The notes: generated by a model not told the origin, from the letters alone. Positions 47,357 to 58,646 are shown, counted from the stretch's first letter. The stretch is DNA of 64,000 nt from Herbaspirillum sp. Sphag64 (GCF_014192645.1 NZ_JACHYE010000001.1:502350-566349); one strand, 5' to 3'. Made by a program: numbers and translations.

Positions 47357-48858
47357 CGTGTTTGCTTTTGTTGTTCAGCCTGATTTGCCAGTTGCTGCAG
47401 ATCGGCGATATTTTGCTCACTCCAGCCACCACCCAAAGCCGAAATCAGCAGCACGCTGGCGGCCATGCGACGATTCAGGATCGACAGCGAGGTGATTTCG
47501 CTGTTCAGTGCCGTCGCCTGTGCGGTAATCACATTGGCGTAACTGACGGTACCGGCCTTGTATTGATTGAGCACCAGCGACAGTGCCTTGCGCGCGGACA
47601 GCAAGGCTTCATGCTGAACCACCGATTCCTGCTCCAGAATACGCAGCGCCGCCAGGTTGTCTTCAACTGCCTGGAAAGCCGTCAACACGGTTTGTTTATA
47701 GGTGGCGGCCGTCAGATCGTAGTTGGCTAATGCTTGTTTGGTGACAGCAGTCAGCGCACCACCATCAAACAGCGTCTGGCTCAGTGAAGGACCGAGCGAC
47801 CAGACCCGGTTGGGCAGATTGAACAGGTTGGCGATACCGCTGGTGCTCTGGTAACCGCCAGACGCCGATAACGTCAACGACGGATAGTAAGCGGCCTTGG
47901 CTACACCGATCTGGGCATTGGCAGCCGCCACACGGCGCTCGGCGGCAGCGACATCGGGACGGCGCTCCAGCAGCATTGAAGGTATTGCAACTGGAATCGG
48001 AGGCGCCAGGGCTTCCAGTGGCGCTGGCTGAATCGAGAACTCAGATGGTATCTTGCCAACCAGCAGCGCAATCGCATGTTCCAGTTGCGCACGAGATACG
48101 CCGTTGTCGATAGCGGAGGCTTGCGCGGTCTTGAGTTGGGTATCCGCCTGGATCACATCAGATTGCGCCGCGACACCGACCGCGTATTGATTTTTGGTCA
48201 GATCCAGCGAGCGCTGATAGGCAATTACGGTCTCATTGAGTAATTTTTGCTGCGAATCGAGCACGCGTAGTTGCAGGTAATCCTGTGCCAATGCAGCCTG
48301 CGCGCTCAGGCGAGCGGCTGCCAGATCACCGGCAGTGGCCTGCGCAGTTGCCTCATTGGCTTCTACATTACGTCTGACACTACCCCAGATATCGAGCTCC
48401 CAGCTAGCAGTCAGGCCGGTTGAATAACTGTGCGTGACGCCGCCGGAAACGGTATCCGCATTGGTTTTGCCAGCATTGAGTGCGACTGTGGGATACAACG
48501 AAGCACGTGCACTTTGTACCAGCGCCATGGCCTTGCGAAAGCTGGCTTCCGATTCGGCCAGATTCTGGTTGGAGATATCGATCTGTTCGATCAAGGCATT
48601 GAGCTGAGAGTCGCTAAACATCTCCCACCACTTGCCGTTGATGGCCAGTTCACTTGGCTGCGCCGGTTTCCAGCCCTGCATTTCCTTGAAAGCCGTCGTG
48701 GCCGTTACAGGAACCGCAGCCGGACGCACATAGTCAGGTCCAACTGTGCAGGCCGCCAGTGCGATCACCAGCGGACTGAGCAACAATAGACGATGACGAC
48801 GCAACACGGCGCTGGTGGTCGGCTTGGAAAAAGTCGACTTCATATTTGGCTTGATCAT
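47353..48858 (-). CDS. outer-membrane efflux lipoprotein, OprM/NodT family
   Basis: The 501-residue outer-membrane channel of the tripartite pump. The signal peptide ends in a lipobox, VIALAACTVGPDY, so the mature N-terminal Cys is lipidated. Two OEP repeats follow, with KWWEMFSDSQLNALIEQ early and the internal repeat ERRPDVAAAERRVAAANAQIGVAKAAYYP in shorter blocks near residue 325. ATG 48858 is chosen because GGGGA lies 7 nt upstream; ATGs at 48864 and 48843 are alternatives. It is the last gene of the mdtABC-like operon. Its stop codon overlaps that of pabBC within CTAG. Confidence 0.93.
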   Translation of the reverse strand: MIKPNMKSTFSKPTTSAVLRRHRLLLLSPLVIALAACTVGPDYVRPAAVPVTATTAFKEMQGWKPAQPSELAINGKWWEMFSDSQLNALIEQIDISNQNLAESEASFRKAMALVQSARASLYPTVALNAGKTNADTVSGGVTHSYSTGLTASWELDIWGSVRRNVEANEATAQATAGDLAAARLSAQAALAQDYLQLRVLDSQQKLLNETVIAYQRSLDLTKNQYAVGVAAQSDVIQADTQLKTAQASAIDNGVSRAQLEHAIALLVGKIPSEFSIQPAPLEALAPPIPVAIPSMLLERRPDVAAAERRVAAANAQIGVAKAAYYPSLTLSASGGYQSTSGIANLFNLPNRVWSLGPSLSQTLFDGGALTAVTKQALANYDLTAATYKQTVLTAFQAVEDNLAALRILEQESVVQHEALLSARKALSLVLNQYKAGTVSYANVITAQATALNSEITSLSILNRRMAASVLLISALGGGWSEQNIADLQQLANQAEQQKQTR

Positions 48859-48930
48859 TTTCATTTCCCCGGAGCAGCCCGCAACGTAGATTATTGCCAC
48901 CTGCCCTGCTCTTTCTACTGTCTGGTTCAC

Positions 48931-51900
48931 TTAAGCGGTTGCGCCCAGATTATCCTGGGGCGTGCCGTTCCGTTTCAACATCCGCTTGCTCCACAAACGG
49001 AGACGCTCCATATACAAATACACAACCGGTGTGGTGTACAAGGTCAGAATCTGACTGACGATCAACCCACCCACAATCGAGATACCCAGTGGTTGCCGCA
49101 GTTCCGCACCATCGCCATGGCCCAGTGCCAGCGGCACCGCCCCCAGCAGTGCCGCCATGGTAGTCATCATGATCGGCCGGAAGCGCAGGCAGCAGGCTTC
49201 AAAAATCGCATCCCGTGGCGACAGCCCGCGTTGCCGCTCAGCCTGTAAGGCGAAGTCGATCATCATGATGGCATTCTTCTTGACGATACCGATCAGCAGA
49301 ATCACACCAATCAGTGCAATCAAGCTGAAGTCGGTCCCAGTAGCTAGCAAGGCCAGCAAGGCACCGACACCGGCAGACGGTAGTGTGGAGATGATGGTGA
49401 TGGGATGCACCATGCTCTCATAGAGCACGCCGAGCACGATATAGACGGCCAACAAGGCAGTCAGAATCAGCAATGGCTGATTGCCCATCGACGACTGGAA
49501 GGCGTTGGCCGTACCGGCAAAGCTGCCCTGCACTTCGGTCGGCACACCCAGACGCGCGAGGGTATCGTTGATCTTGTCGGTGGCTTGCGACAGCGATACG
49601 CCTTCAGCCAGATTGAAAGAGATCGTGGAGGCAATAAATTGCCCCTGATGATTGACGCTCAATGCGGTGTTGGTGGGCTGGAAGCTGGCAAAGGATCGCA
49701 ACGGCACCTGGGTCGACGCGGCGGTGGATAAGGTCAATGCCAGCGACGAATTAGAACTCAGCGCACCGGAAGCCGTCACGGCCGGTGGCGTGCTCAAGGC
49801 CGAGGTGGTTGGCGACAGATTGGCGACACCATTTGCCAGACTCACATTGATAGTATTGAGTATCTCTGGACTTTGCCAATATTGTGGTGCAGCTTCCATC
49901 ACCACGTGGTACTGGTTGATCCCGCTGTAGATCGTCGATACCTGACGCTGACCAAACAGATCGCTCAAACTGCTGTCGATCAGCGAAGGCGTAACGCCAC
50001 TGCGAATTGCCGTTTCCCGGTCGATTGTCAGCGTAGTCTGCAAGCCCTTGTCCTGCTGGTCGGTCGTCACGTCTTCCAGTTCTGGCAGATTGGAAAATGC
50101 CAGACGGATCTTGGGTTCCCAGGTGCGCAGCAAATTGAGGTCATCCGACTGCAAAGTGAACTGATATTGTGCATCACTCTGGCGGCCCCCCACACGAATA
50201 TCTTGCACCGCTTGCAAGAACAGGGTTGCGCCCGGCACATGGGCCAACTTGCCACGCAGACGCCCGATCACCTTGTCGGCAGAGATTTTGCGTTCGGACA
50301 GCGGCTTGAGTGCAATGAACATGCTACCAGCATTACGCGTGCCACCGCCCGTATACGCGGTGACGTTAGCGACAGCCGGATCCGCCTTGACGATCTCGAC
50401 AAACTCATTGAGCTTGTCTCGCATGGCCTGAAACGAGATCGCCTGATCGCCGCGGATACCGCCAATCAGTCTCCCGGTATCCTGCTGCGGAAAAAATCCC
50501 TTGGGCACGATCACATACAGATAGACGTTGAGCGCAATGGTGGCCAACAGAATCAGCATCATCAGCGGCGAAAAACGCAAAGCCCAGGCCAGCGAGCGCT
50601 GATACACCCTGAGCATGGCATCAAACATCCCCTCAACCGCAGTGAAGAAACGTCCTGGCGACCGCTTTGGCTCAGGCTCATGACGCAGCAATGCAGCACA
50701 CATCATCGGCGTGGTGGTCAGTGATACCAGCATCGAGACCAGAATGGCGACTGACAAGGTCACCGCAAATTCGCGAAACAGACGCCCTACCAGCCCGCCC
50801 ATCATCAGAATCGGAATAAATACGGCAATCAGCGAAATGCTCATCGACAAAACCGTAAAGCCGACTTCACGCGCCCCTAGCAGCGCTGCCTTCACCGGCT
50901 TCATGCCCGACTCGATATGGCGAGAGATGTTTTCCAGAACAACGATGGCATCATCAACCACGAAGCCGGTCGCAATGGTGAGCGCCATCAGTGACAGATT
51001 ATCGAGGCTATAACCGAGCAGATACATCACGCCAAAGGTACCGATCAGCGAGACTGGCACAGCCACACTGGGAATCAGCGTGGCGCGGCCATTGCGCAGG
51101 AAGAGGAAGACCACCATGATCACCAGCGCAATCGACATGAGCAGGGTCTTTTCGGTGTCCTTCAGCGAGGCGCGGATGGTCGGGGTACGATCCATCATGA
51201 CCTGCAACTCGATCGATTGCGGAATCGACGCTTTCAACTGCGGCAACAAGGCATTGACGGCATCGACTGTCTCAATAATGTTGGCTCCCGGCTGACGGAA
51301 CAAAATGACCAGAATCGAAGGCTTGCCATTGGCCGAGCCGGCATTACGCAGATCAGCCACCGAGTCACGTACCGTGGCAACATCACTGATGCGAATCGGC
51401 CTGCCGTTGCGGTAAGAGACAATCAGCGGCGCATAGTCAGCAGCTTTGCTGGCTTGGTCGTTGGCGTAGATTTGCCAGTTGCGGTCATCCTTTTCTAGCA
51501 TCCCCTTGGGACGGTTGGCATTGGTCGCCGCCACAGCGGTGCGCACATCGGCAGAACCCAGACCGTATTTATTGAGCGCAGCCGGATTGAGCTCAATGCG
51601 CACGGCTGGCTGTGAACTGCCACCAACAGTGACCTGACCGATACCACCAACCTGCGCCAGCTTTTGCGCCAGAATACTGTCGGCAGCATCGTACATCTGT
51701 CCTTGCGTAAGGGTATCCGAGGTCAACGCCAGGATCATGATCGGCGCGTCGGCCGGATTGACCTTGCGATAGGTTGGATTGCTCGGCATCCCGGTGGGCA
51801 GCAAATCACGTGCCGCGTTCAAGGCGGCCTGCACATCGCGTGCGGCGCCATCGATATCGCGACTGAGATCAAATTGCAGGGTAATGCGGGTCGAGTTGAG

Positions 51901-52155
51901 CGAACTCGTCGAGGTCATTTCGGTGACACCGGCAATCGTGCCAAGACTACGCTCAAGCGGTGTTGCCACCGTGGCCGCCATGGTTTCGGGACTGGCACCT
52001 GGCAGCGAAGCCGACACCGAAATGGTCGGAAAATCAATCTGCGGCAACGGCGACACCGGCAACAAGCGGAACGCCACCACCCCTGCCAAGGCAATGCCAA
52101 TGGTCAGGAGGGTCGTGGCGATGGGTCGCTCAATAAAGGGGCGCGAAATGTTCAT
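48931..52155 (-). CDS. mdtC: RND efflux pump inner-membrane subunit, MdtC-like
   Basis: A 1074-residue HAE1-type proton-driven efflux transporter with twelve helices and two large periplasmic loops. The N-terminal [17 protein letters not shown] and helix 4 with the proton-relay aspartates in [16 protein letters not shown] are clear. In E. coli MdtB and MdtC form a heterotrimer exporting bile salts and novobiocin; the same pair arrangement is found here. ATG 52155 is preferred over GTG 52164 because GAGG is then correctly spaced. It starts 12 bp after mdtB ends. Confidence 0.94.
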   Translation of the reverse strand: MNISRPFIERPIATTLLTIGIALAGVVAFRLLPVSPLPQIDFPTISVSASLPGASPETMAATVATPLERSLGTIAGVTEMTSTSSLNSTRITLQFDLSRDIDGAARDVQAALNAARDLLPTGMPSNPTYRKVNPADAPIMILALTSDTLTQGQMYDAADSILAQKLAQVGGIGQVTVGGSSQPAVRIELNPAALNKYGLGSADVRTAVAATNANRPKGMLEKDDRNWQIYANDQASKAADYAPLIVSYRNGRPIRISDVATVRDSVADLRNAGSANGKPSILVILFRQPGANIIETVDAVNALLPQLKASIPQSIELQVMMDRTPTIRASLKDTEKTLLMSIALVIMVVFLFLRNGRATLIPSVAVPVSLIGTFGVMYLLGYSLDNLSLMALTIATGFVVDDAIVVLENISRHIESGMKPVKAALLGAREVGFTVLSMSISLIAVFIPILMMGGLVGRLFREFAVTLSVAILVSMLVSLTTTPMMCAALLRHEPEPKRSPGRFFTAVEGMFDAMLRVYQRSLAWALRFSPLMMLILLATIALNVYLYVIVPKGFFPQQDTGRLIGGIRGDQAISFQAMRDKLNEFVEIVKADPAVANVTAYTGGGTRNAGSMFIALKPLSERKISADKVIGRLRGKLAHVPGATLFLQAVQDIRVGGRQSDAQYQFTLQSDDLNLLRTWEPKIRLAFSNLPELEDVTTDQQDKGLQTTLTIDRETAIRSGVTPSLIDSSLSDLFGQRQVSTIYSGINQYHVVMEAAPQYWQSPEILNTINVSLANGVANLSPTTSALSTPPAVTASGALSSNSSLALTLSTAASTQVPLRSFASFQPTNTALSVNHQGQFIASTISFNLAEGVSLSQATDKINDTLARLGVPTEVQGSFAGTANAFQSSMGNQPLLILTALLAVYIVLGVLYESMVHPITIISTLPSAGVGALLALLATGTDFSLIALIGVILLIGIVKKNAIMMIDFALQAERQRGLSPRDAIFEACCLRFRPIMMTTMAALLGAVPLALGHGDGAELRQPLGISIVGGLIVSQILTLYTTPVVYLYMERLRLWSKRMLKRNGTPQDNLGATA

Positions 52156-52167
52156 GCGGGACACGCC

Positions 52168-55100
52168 TCAGAATGGCGATTGGGGTGGTACAGACGGATC
52201 AATCTGTGGCGCCTCATCGTGATCAGCATCACCCTGATCGTGGGTGTCTCTACCGTAACGTTGACGCAGACGCGTCGCCAAGCGGTCAAAGGCAAGATAA
52301 ATCACCGGCGTGGTAAACAAGGTCAATACCTGTGATACCAGCAAGCCACCGACCATGGTAATACCCAGCGGCTGCCGCAATTCAGCACCGACACCGCTGC
52401 CCAGCATCAGTGGCAGTGCTCCCAGCAAGGCGGCCATGGTGGTCATCAGAATCGGTCGGAAACGCAACAGGCAGGCCTGATAAATTGCTTCACGCGGCGT
52501 CTTGCCCTGATGCCGCTCGGCTTCCAGCGCAAAGTCGATCATCATGATCGCATTCTTCTTGACGATACCAATGAGCAGAATAATGCCGATAATGCCGATG
52601 ATGCCCAGATCGCTACCGGAAATCATCAATGACAGCAAGGCCCCCACCCCGGCCGATGGCAAGGTCGACAAAATTGTGATCGGATGGATGTAACTCTCAT
52701 AGAGCACACCCAGGACGATGTACATCGTCACGATCGCGGCTAGAATCAGCCAGAGGGTATTTGACAGCGAGGCCTGGAATGCCAGCGCCGCGCCCTGAAA
52801 GTTGGTCGTGATACTGTCAGGCAGACCGATGTCCTTCTCTGCTGCGGAGATCGCCTTGACCGCTGCACCTAGCGAGGCACCCGGAGCCAGATTAAAGGAG
52901 ATGGTGGTGGCCGGGAACTGGCTCAGATGGTTCACCACCAGCGGCGCAGTGCGCTCGGTGATGCGCGCGATACTAGCCAGCGGAATCTGCCCGCCGCTGG
53001 AGGTCACCAGGAAGACACTGTTGAGTGCTTCTGGCCCCTTCTGGTATTCCGGTTTAACCTCTTGCACCACGCGATACTGGTTGGACTGGGTGTAAATGGT
53101 TGAAATCAGACGCTGACCAAAGGCATTGTACAAAGCGTTGTCGATGGCCGCAGTGGTGATACCCAGACGGGCAGCAGCATCGCGATCAATCTCGACATAG
53201 GCTTGCAGCCCTTGATCCTGTGCGTTACTGGCAACGTCAGCCAGCTGTGGCTCCTGGCGCAGGCGCGCCAGGACTTTGGGAATCCAGGTGCTGAGTTCGT
53301 CCGCATTGGCCGCTTGCAGTGTGAACTGATATTGCGTGCGGCTGACGCTGTCTTCGATGGTCAGATCCTGCACTGGCTGCATGTAGAGCGTCATTCCTGG
53401 GACTTTGCGATTGAGCTCCGGCTGCAAACGGCGAATCACGTCGCTGGCACTGACATCGCGCTGCTCATGCGGTTTCAGGTTGATCAGCAAACGGCCGCTA
53501 TTGAGCGTGGCATTGACGCCATCGACGCCGATGAAGGAGGATAGACTTTCCACTGCCGGATCTTCCAGTACTACCTTGGCCAGTTCCTGCTGCCGTTGTG
53601 CCATGGCGGCAAATGAAATGGTCTGCGGTGCTTCGGAAACACCCTGAATCACACCGGTATCCTGCACCGGGAAAAATCCCTTCGGTACAAATATATAGAG
53701 CAAGACTGTCAGCAACAGTGTGCCAATCGCGACCAGCAAGGTGCTCCGCTGGCGGTTCAACACCCACTCCAGCGCAACGCCGTAGCGCGCAATGATACGA
53801 TCAAAGAAAGCGCCGCTCTGGTGATAGAACCAGCCCTGCTTTTCTTCCGGAATATGGCGCAATAGCCGGGCACACATCATCGGCGTGAGTGTCAGCGATA
53901 CAACCGCAGAAATCAGGATCGCTACCGCCAGTGTGACCGCAAACTCGTGGAACAGACGACCGACCACATCGCCCATGAAGAGCAAAGGAATCAATACCGC
54001 AATGAGCGAAAAAGTCAGCGAAATGATAGTGAAGCCGATCTGCTGCGCGCCTTTGAGTGCTGCCGGTAAGGGAGCCATGCCTTCTTCGATATAACGCGAA
54101 ATGTTTTCGATCATGACGATCGCATCATCCACCACAAAGCCGGTGGCAATGGTGAGCGCCATCAAGGTCAGATTATTGATCGAGAAGCCCGCCAGATACA
54201 TGACACCGAAGGTACCGACCAGCGATAGTGGCACTGCCACACTCGGAATCACGGTCGCAGAAACATTGCGCAGGAAGATGAAGATCACCATCACGACCAG
54301 TGCGATCGAGAGCAGCAATTCAAACTTCACATCATTGACCGAGGCGCGGATGGTCGTGGTGCGATCAGTCAGGACCTTGACTTCAATTGCGCCTGGCAAA
54401 CTGGCCTGCAAGGTCGGCAGAATCTTCTTGATGCTATCAACCACGGCGATCACGTTGGCACCAGGCTGGCGCTGAATATTGACGATCACGGCAGCGTCCT
54501 GATTGGCCCAGGCACCAAGCCGTACATTTTCTGCGCCATCAACGACATCGGCGATATCAGAAACCCGAATTGGTGCGCCATTCTTGTACGCAATGATCTG
54601 ATTGCGATATTCGTCCGCTGACTTCAGCTGGTCATTGGCATCAATGGTAGAGGCCCGCGCAGGGCCGTCAAAACTACCCTTGGCCTGATTCACGTTGGCG
54701 TTCGTGATGGCAGTGCGCACATCATCCAGATTCAAGCCCAGCGCTGCTGCTGCACGTGGATTAAGCTGCATCCGCACCGCCGGACGCTGACCACCGGACA
54801 GGCTGACCAGGCCGACGCCGGAGAGCTGCGAAATCTTTTGTGCCAGACGGGTATCGATCAGGTCTTGCACCTTGGGCAATGGCAAGGTCTTGGACGTCAC
54901 CGCCAGCGTCATGATCGGTGTATCCGCAGGGTTGACCTTGCTATAGATCGGCGGCATCGGCAAATCCGACGGCAGCAGATTGCTGCCGGCATTGATTGCG
55001 GCCTGCACTTCCTGCTCAGCGATATCCAGACTCAGATCAAGGTTGAATTGCAAGGTAATAACGGAGGCGCCACCGGAGCTGGTCGAGGCCATCTGGTTGA

Positions 55101-55329
55101 GCCCAGGCATCTGACCGAACTGCCGCTCCAGCGGTGCGGTCACTGACGATGTCATGACGTCGGGACTCGCACCGGGATAGAGTGTGACCACCTGTATGGT
55201 TGGATAATCGACTTCTGGCAGTGCCGACAGGGGCAATTGCTTGTAGGCGACAATACCGGCCAGAAGAATCGCCAGCATCAACAATGACGTGGCGACCGGC
55301 CGGAGAATAAACAGACGTGAGGGATTCAT
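52168..55329 (-). CDS. mdtB: RND efflux pump inner-membrane subunit, MdtB-like
   Basis: A 1053-residue HAE1-type RND transporter. The start, [19 protein letters not shown], is typical of MdtB, and helix 4 carries [20 protein letters not shown] with both proton-relay aspartates. It lies between the adaptor gene mdtA (9-bp gap) and mdtC (12-bp gap). It would form the mixed MdtB2C trimer with MdtC. The C-terminus ends in an acidic, Pro-rich tail ([15 protein letters not shown]). Confidence 0.94.
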   Translation of the reverse strand: MNPSRLFILRPVATSLLMLAILLAGIVAYKQLPLSALPEVDYPTIQVVTLYPGASPDVMTSSVTAPLERQFGQMPGLNQMASTSSGGASVITLQFNLDLSLDIAEQEVQAAINAGSNLLPSDLPMPPIYSKVNPADTPIMTLAVTSKTLPLPKVQDLIDTRLAQKISQLSGVGLVSLSGGQRPAVRMQLNPRAAAALGLNLDDVRTAITNANVNQAKGSFDGPARASTIDANDQLKSADEYRNQIIAYKNGAPIRVSDIADVVDGAENVRLGAWANQDAAVIVNIQRQPGANVIAVVDSIKKILPTLQASLPGAIEVKVLTDRTTTIRASVNDVKFELLLSIALVVMVIFIFLRNVSATVIPSVAVPLSLVGTFGVMYLAGFSINNLTLMALTIATGFVVDDAIVMIENISRYIEEGMAPLPAALKGAQQIGFTIISLTFSLIAVLIPLLFMGDVVGRLFHEFAVTLAVAILISAVVSLTLTPMMCARLLRHIPEEKQGWFYHQSGAFFDRIIARYGVALEWVLNRQRSTLLVAIGTLLLTVLLYIFVPKGFFPVQDTGVIQGVSEAPQTISFAAMAQRQQELAKVVLEDPAVESLSSFIGVDGVNATLNSGRLLINLKPHEQRDVSASDVIRRLQPELNRKVPGMTLYMQPVQDLTIEDSVSRTQYQFTLQAANADELSTWIPKVLARLRQEPQLADVASNAQDQGLQAYVEIDRDAAARLGITTAAIDNALYNAFGQRLISTIYTQSNQYRVVQEVKPEYQKGPEALNSVFLVTSSGGQIPLASIARITERTAPLVVNHLSQFPATTISFNLAPGASLGAAVKAISAAEKDIGLPDSITTNFQGAALAFQASLSNTLWLILAAIVTMYIVLGVLYESYIHPITILSTLPSAGVGALLSLMISGSDLGIIGIIGIILLIGIVKKNAIMMIDFALEAERHQGKTPREAIYQACLLRFRPILMTTMAALLGALPLMLGSGVGAELRQPLGITMVGGLLVSQVLTLFTTPVIYLAFDRLATRLRQRYGRDTHDQGDADHDEAPQIDPSVPPQSPF

Positions 55330-55338
55330 GCGACAGCC

Positions 55339-56910
55339 TTATTTTGCATTGGCGTTGCCAGCGTCACCACCGTCAGCGGCGCGCTGCTTGCGGCGCATCT
55401 CCATCATGCGTTGACGACGTTGATCTTCCGGCAATTTCTTGATTTCCTCGCCGAATTCACCGGCATCAATGCGCTTGTTGAGCTCGGCCCAACGCTTTTG
55501 ACGCTGTTCAGGGCTTGCTTGCTGATCGCCCTGTGCCGCGCCATCGGCGGCTACTGCGGCTCCGGCAGAAGCAGCTCCTTGTGGGGCGGCAGCATCACCA
55601 CCTTTGTGGCGGCGGCGTGGACCCGATTTTTCAGTCAGCTTCTTGGCTGGATCATCGGCTCCGCCGCGCAGGATTGGTTCTACCTTGGCGCCCTCGCGCA
55701 GACGGTCGATACCGTCTACGACAACGGTCTCGCCGACGGCAACACCATCATTAATCGAGGTGACATCACCCTCTGTCGGACCGGTCTTTATGACCCGCAC
55801 GGTAACTGTGTTGTCTGGCTTGACGACATAGACAAACTGACCTTGTGAGCCGCGCTGGATTGCCGCAGTAGGAATCACAGTGGCACCGCTGAGGGTATCG
55901 AGCAGCATGCGGATGTTGACGAACTGGTTCGGAAACAGACCGTAATCCGCGTTAGGGAACTGTGCCTTCAGCTTGACGGTACCGGTGGAGGTATCGACCT
56001 GATTGTCGATCGTCAGGATCACCCCCTTATCGAGCTTGTTCTTCTGATCGCGGTCCCAGGCTTCAGCCGGCAGTTGTTTCCCCGCTTGCAGCTGCTTGTT
56101 GACTGCAGGAATATTATCTTCGGGAATCGTGAAGACGGCAGTGATCGGCTGTAACTGCGTAATGATCACAATGCCTGTGGTATCACTCGAATTGACGATA
56201 TTGCCCAGATCGACCTGGCGCAGGCCGACCCGTCCCGTGACCGGTGCCGTCACGCGTGAATAAGTCAATTGCAGACGAGCACTGTCGAGATTGCCCTGAT
56301 CATTCTTGACCGTACCTTCATATTGCTTGACCAGCGCCGCTTGGGTATCGACTTGCTGGCTAGCGATAGAATCCTGCGCCAGCAAGGTACGGTAACGCTT
56401 CAAATCAATCTTAGCCGCATCGAGCAAGGCGCGGTCGCGTTCAAGCTGCCCCTCAGCCTGCGTCACCGCGACTTGATAGGTGCGTGGATCGAGCTCAGCC
56501 AGTAAATCGCCCTGCTTGACCAGTTGCCCTTCCTTGAAGTGCAACTTCTTGAGCTCACCGTCGACGCGGGTACGCACGGTCGAGGTTGCAATCGGCGTGA
56601 CGGTTCCAAGACCGGTCAGATAGATATTGACATCACTCTTCTTGGCGACCGCAACCCCCACGGGCGACACGCCTGGACCACCTGGGCCGCCCGGACCGCG
56701 CTTGCCACCGCCCCATTGTCCACCCGCTGCTGGCGTATCGTCACCGGCGGCCACACGTTTATGCGACCAGTAGGCATAACCACCTGCGGCCAGCGCAGCT
56801 ACCAGGATCCAGAATCCCCAGCGCTGAAAAATACCCCGTTTTCCACTGGATTCACCAGAAGAAGGTCGCACGCTTGATGGATTTTTCTCAGGAGTTGGTG
56901 TGGTAGTCAT
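55339..56910 (-). CDS. mdtA: RND efflux periplasmic adaptor, MdtA-like, with a charged C-terminal extension
   Basis: The membrane-fusion protein linking MdtBC to the outer-membrane channel, 523 residues. The N-terminal membrane anchor is about residues 30-47, followed by a Gly/Pro-rich linker, the lipoyl/hairpin core and beta-barrel domains (about 85-415). The segment LDPRTYQVAVTQAEGQLERD is typical. Residues about 420-523 are an unusual low-complexity extension with SPEQRQKRWAELNKRI and a Met/Arg/Gln-rich end; MdtA is normally about 415. It is the first gene of the pump operon. A 10-bp inverted repeat surrounds its candidate promoter. Confidence 0.93.
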   Translation of the reverse strand: MTTTPTPEKNPSSVRPSSGESSGKRGIFQRWGFWILVAALAAGGYAYWSHKRVAAGDDTPAAGGQWGGGKRGPGGPGGPGVSPVGVAVAKKSDVNIYLTGLGTVTPIATSTVRTRVDGELKKLHFKEGQLVKQGDLLAELDPRTYQVAVTQAEGQLERDRALLDAAKIDLKRYRTLLAQDSIASQQVDTQAALVKQYEGTVKNDQGNLDSARLQLTYSRVTAPVTGRVGLRQVDLGNIVNSSDTTGIVIITQLQPITAVFTIPEDNIPAVNKQLQAGKQLPAEAWDRDQKNKLDKGVILTIDNQVDTSTGTVKLKAQFPNADYGLFPNQFVNIRMLLDTLSGATVIPTAAIQRGSQGQFVYVVKPDNTVTVRVIKTGPTEGDVTSINDGVAVGETVVVDGIDRLREGAKVEPILRGGADDPAKKLTEKSGPRRRHKGGDAAAPQGAASAGAAVAADGAAQGDQQASPEQRQKRWAELNKRIDAGEFGEEIKKLPEDQRRQRMMEMRRKQRAADGGDAGNANAK

Positions 56911-56960
56911 CGCAGGTGATCAGAACAAAAAGTTGATTCGGGAAATAGTACGAAAATCAA

Positions 56961-56981
56961 TGTGCATGATGTGAATGCACA
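56961..56981 (-). repeat. 7-bp inverted repeat in the mdtA leader
   Basis: TGTGCAT (56961-56967) and ATGCACA (56975-56981) with a 7-nt spacer lie between the candidate promoter and the mdtA start. It may be a leader hairpin or a second operator. Confidence 0.45.
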
Positions 56982-56992
56982 CTTGATCCGAC

Positions 56993-57037
56993 AATACGTC
57001 GCTCGGCGGCTATTATGAGCTAGAAGCGCGACGTATT
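56993..57037 (-). promoter_or_regulatory. 10-bp inverted repeat flanking the candidate mdtA promoter
   Basis: AATACGTCGC (56993-57002) and GCGACGTATT (57028-57037) are perfect inverted copies 25 bp apart. Between them the minus strand contains CATAAT, a five-of-six match to the -10 consensus. This layout suggests a dimeric regulator straddling the promoter of mdtABC-oprM. No good -35 was found. Confidence 0.5.
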
Positions 57038-57120
57038 TGCAAACAGATTGTGACGCAATTGCCGGCACGCTGCAGGCGGCTGAATGGGTAGCGAAACAGC
57101 GCCCAGAGAGCCATCCAGAC

Positions 57121-57166
57121 AAAAAGCGAAAGGCCTTGCACAACAGGCATGGGCAAGGCCTTTCGC
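57121..57166 (-). terminator. intrinsic terminator after the Spy-like gene
   Basis: A perfect 14-bp stem, GCGAAAGGCCTTGC with GCAAGGCCTTTCGC (57126-57139 and 57153-57166), is followed on the minus strand by five T residues (57125-57121). The plus-strand side also has a T-run a few bases on, so it may act in both directions. Confidence 0.92.
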
Positions 57167-57178
57167 TCGATTTTTTAC

Positions 57179-57709
57179 TTATTTGCCAGCAGCATCGTCT
57201 TTGCCTTGATCGTGCCATGGGCCAGGGCGATGTTGATGCATACGACGTTGTTCCATCTTGCGGAACTCTTCGTCAAAGACCTTTTGTTGATCCGCTGTCA
57301 GTACTGCATAAAATTCCTTGGTGGCAGTGATACGTTGCGCATGTGCTTCTTGCCAGTGCTTCATGTGCTCCTGTTGACGATCCAGCAACTCTGGTGCGGT
57401 CAACTTGCTCCATTCGTCCTTGCTCAAATGCTTGGGCGGCTCTGGTGGGCGCTGTGGCGTCGTCTTGGTGATAAATGTTTTCCAGGCATCCTCCTGGGCC
57501 GCAGTAATCTTCAGCTTGTCGTGCAGCTTGGCTTCGCGCTTGGCGCGCCATTGCTCCATCTTGGCGATTTGTTCAGGCGTCGGTGCGTGATGTGCGTCTG
57601 GACCAGGCCCAGGTCCTGGTGGCGGCATTTGCGCAAAAGATGACATCGAGGTCAATGCCACACCTGTCGCAAACAAACCTGTGATCAGACTCTTCTTGAG
57701 ATTCAACAT
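57179..57709 (-). CDS. Spy/CpxP-like periplasmic chaperone (LTXXQ family)
   Basis: A 176-residue precursor with a signal peptide (about residues 1-26, ending SSFAQ) and a Pro/Gly/His-rich N-terminus. A helical core carries two LTxxQ-type motifs: ITAAQEDAW and LTADQQKVF. Spy-type proteins are ATP-independent chaperones that prevent periplasmic aggregation under envelope stress. AAGGAACC precedes ATG 57709. It lies between the mdtABC operon and a divergent OmpR-type two-component system, and in E. coli spy and mdtABC share BaeSR control. A strong terminator follows. Confidence 0.9.
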   Translation of the reverse strand: MLNLKKSLITGLFATGVALTSMSSFAQMPPPGPGPGPDAHHAPTPEQIAKMEQWRAKREAKLHDKLKITAAQEDAWKTFITKTTPQRPPEPPKHLSKDEWSKLTAPELLDRQQEHMKHWQEAHAQRITATKEFYAVLTADQQKVFDEEFRKMEQRRMHQHRPGPWHDQGKDDAAGK

Positions 57710-57796
57710 GATGGTTCCTTTCTGGATAGACGTGCTATCTGCACGGAAACCATTAAACCGTTTGGGTGTATCAGCGGTTTGTCCCGCGTTGCACGA

Positions 57797-57816
57797 TTTG
57801 TATCGTTTTGTATATG
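57797..57816. promoter_or_regulatory. candidate OmpR-type operator: 10-bp direct repeat
   Basis: TTTGTAT occurs at 57797-57803 and again at 57807-57813, a 10-bp period, midway between the divergent Spy-like and response-regulator genes. OmpR/PhoB-family regulators commonly bind two direct half-sites one helical turn apart. Confidence 0.4.
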
Positions 57817-57908
57817 CCAATGCCCAATTTGTTTCGCTCTATCTCCACACGGCTGCCTGAAAAGCCAATATACAATTTCCCCTCACATAGACTTCCCGAC
57901 TTGTCATA

Positions 57909-58646
57909 ATGGCTGCCATGGACACACTTTCTAACATTTTGGTCGTCGATGACGACCGTGAAATCCGATCCCTACTGGCAGATTATCTGGACGGGAACGG
58001 ATTCCGCACATTTACCGCCACCAATGGTCTGGACATGCGCAAGGTGATGATCGAAACGCGTATCGACCTGATCGTGCTGGATCTGACCTTGCCAGGCGAG
58101 GATGGGCTGACACTTTGCCGCAATCTGCGTGCACAATCAAATGTTCCGGTGATCATGCTGACTGCGCGCGGCGATCCGCTGGACCGCATTCTTGGGCTGG
58201 AAATGGGGGCTGACGACTACCTGGCCAAACCGTTTGAACCGCGTGAGCTATTTGCCAGAATTCGCAGTGTATTGCGCCGCACTCAGGCGCTGCCGCCCAA
58301 TATGGCAAATACCGAGGCACGTGCGATGCATTTCTCTGGTTGGACGCTGGATCTGGGCGCGCGCCACCTACTGAGCAAGGATGGCGTCGTCGTGGCGCTG
58401 TCCGGTGCAGAATTCCGCATGCTGAAAGTCTTTCTGGAACATCCAAATCGGATTCTCAATCGCGACCAGTTGCTGGAACTGACACAGGGCCGCGAAGCGG
58501 ATCCTTTTGACCGTTCTGTCGATATCCAGATTAGCCGCCTGCGTCAAAAATTGGGCGATGACGCCCGTACACCTACCATCATCAAAACCATTCGCAATGA
58601 AGGTTATGTGCTGGCAACGACAGTCACTACGGATACTGCGGCATGA
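57909..58646 (+). CDS. OmpR-family response regulator
   Basis: A 245-residue two-domain transcription factor. The receiver has acidic residues at 14-16, phospho-acceptor Asp58 in IVLDLTLPGEDG and the AKPF lysine near 107. The winged helix has SGAEFRMLKVFLEHPNRILNRDQ in its N-terminal part and the recognition segment DRSVDIQISRLRQKLG. The kinase gene overlaps its stop as ATGA. An ATG at 57918 is an alternative start. Neighbouring spy-like and mdtABC genes make a Bae/Cpx-like envelope-stress role likely, although sequence alone does not fix the orthologue. Confidence 0.94.
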   Translation: MAAMDTLSNILVVDDDREIRSLLADYLDGNGFRTFTATNGLDMRKVMIETRIDLIVLDLTLPGEDGLTLCRNLRAQSNVPVIMLTARGDPLDRILGLEMGADDYLAKPFEPRELFARIRSVLRRTQALPPNMANTEARAMHFSGWTLDLGARHLLSKDGVVVALSGAEFRMLKVFLEHPNRILNRDQLLELTQGREADPFDRSVDIQISRLRQKLGDDARTPTIIKTIRNEGYVLATTVTTDTAA

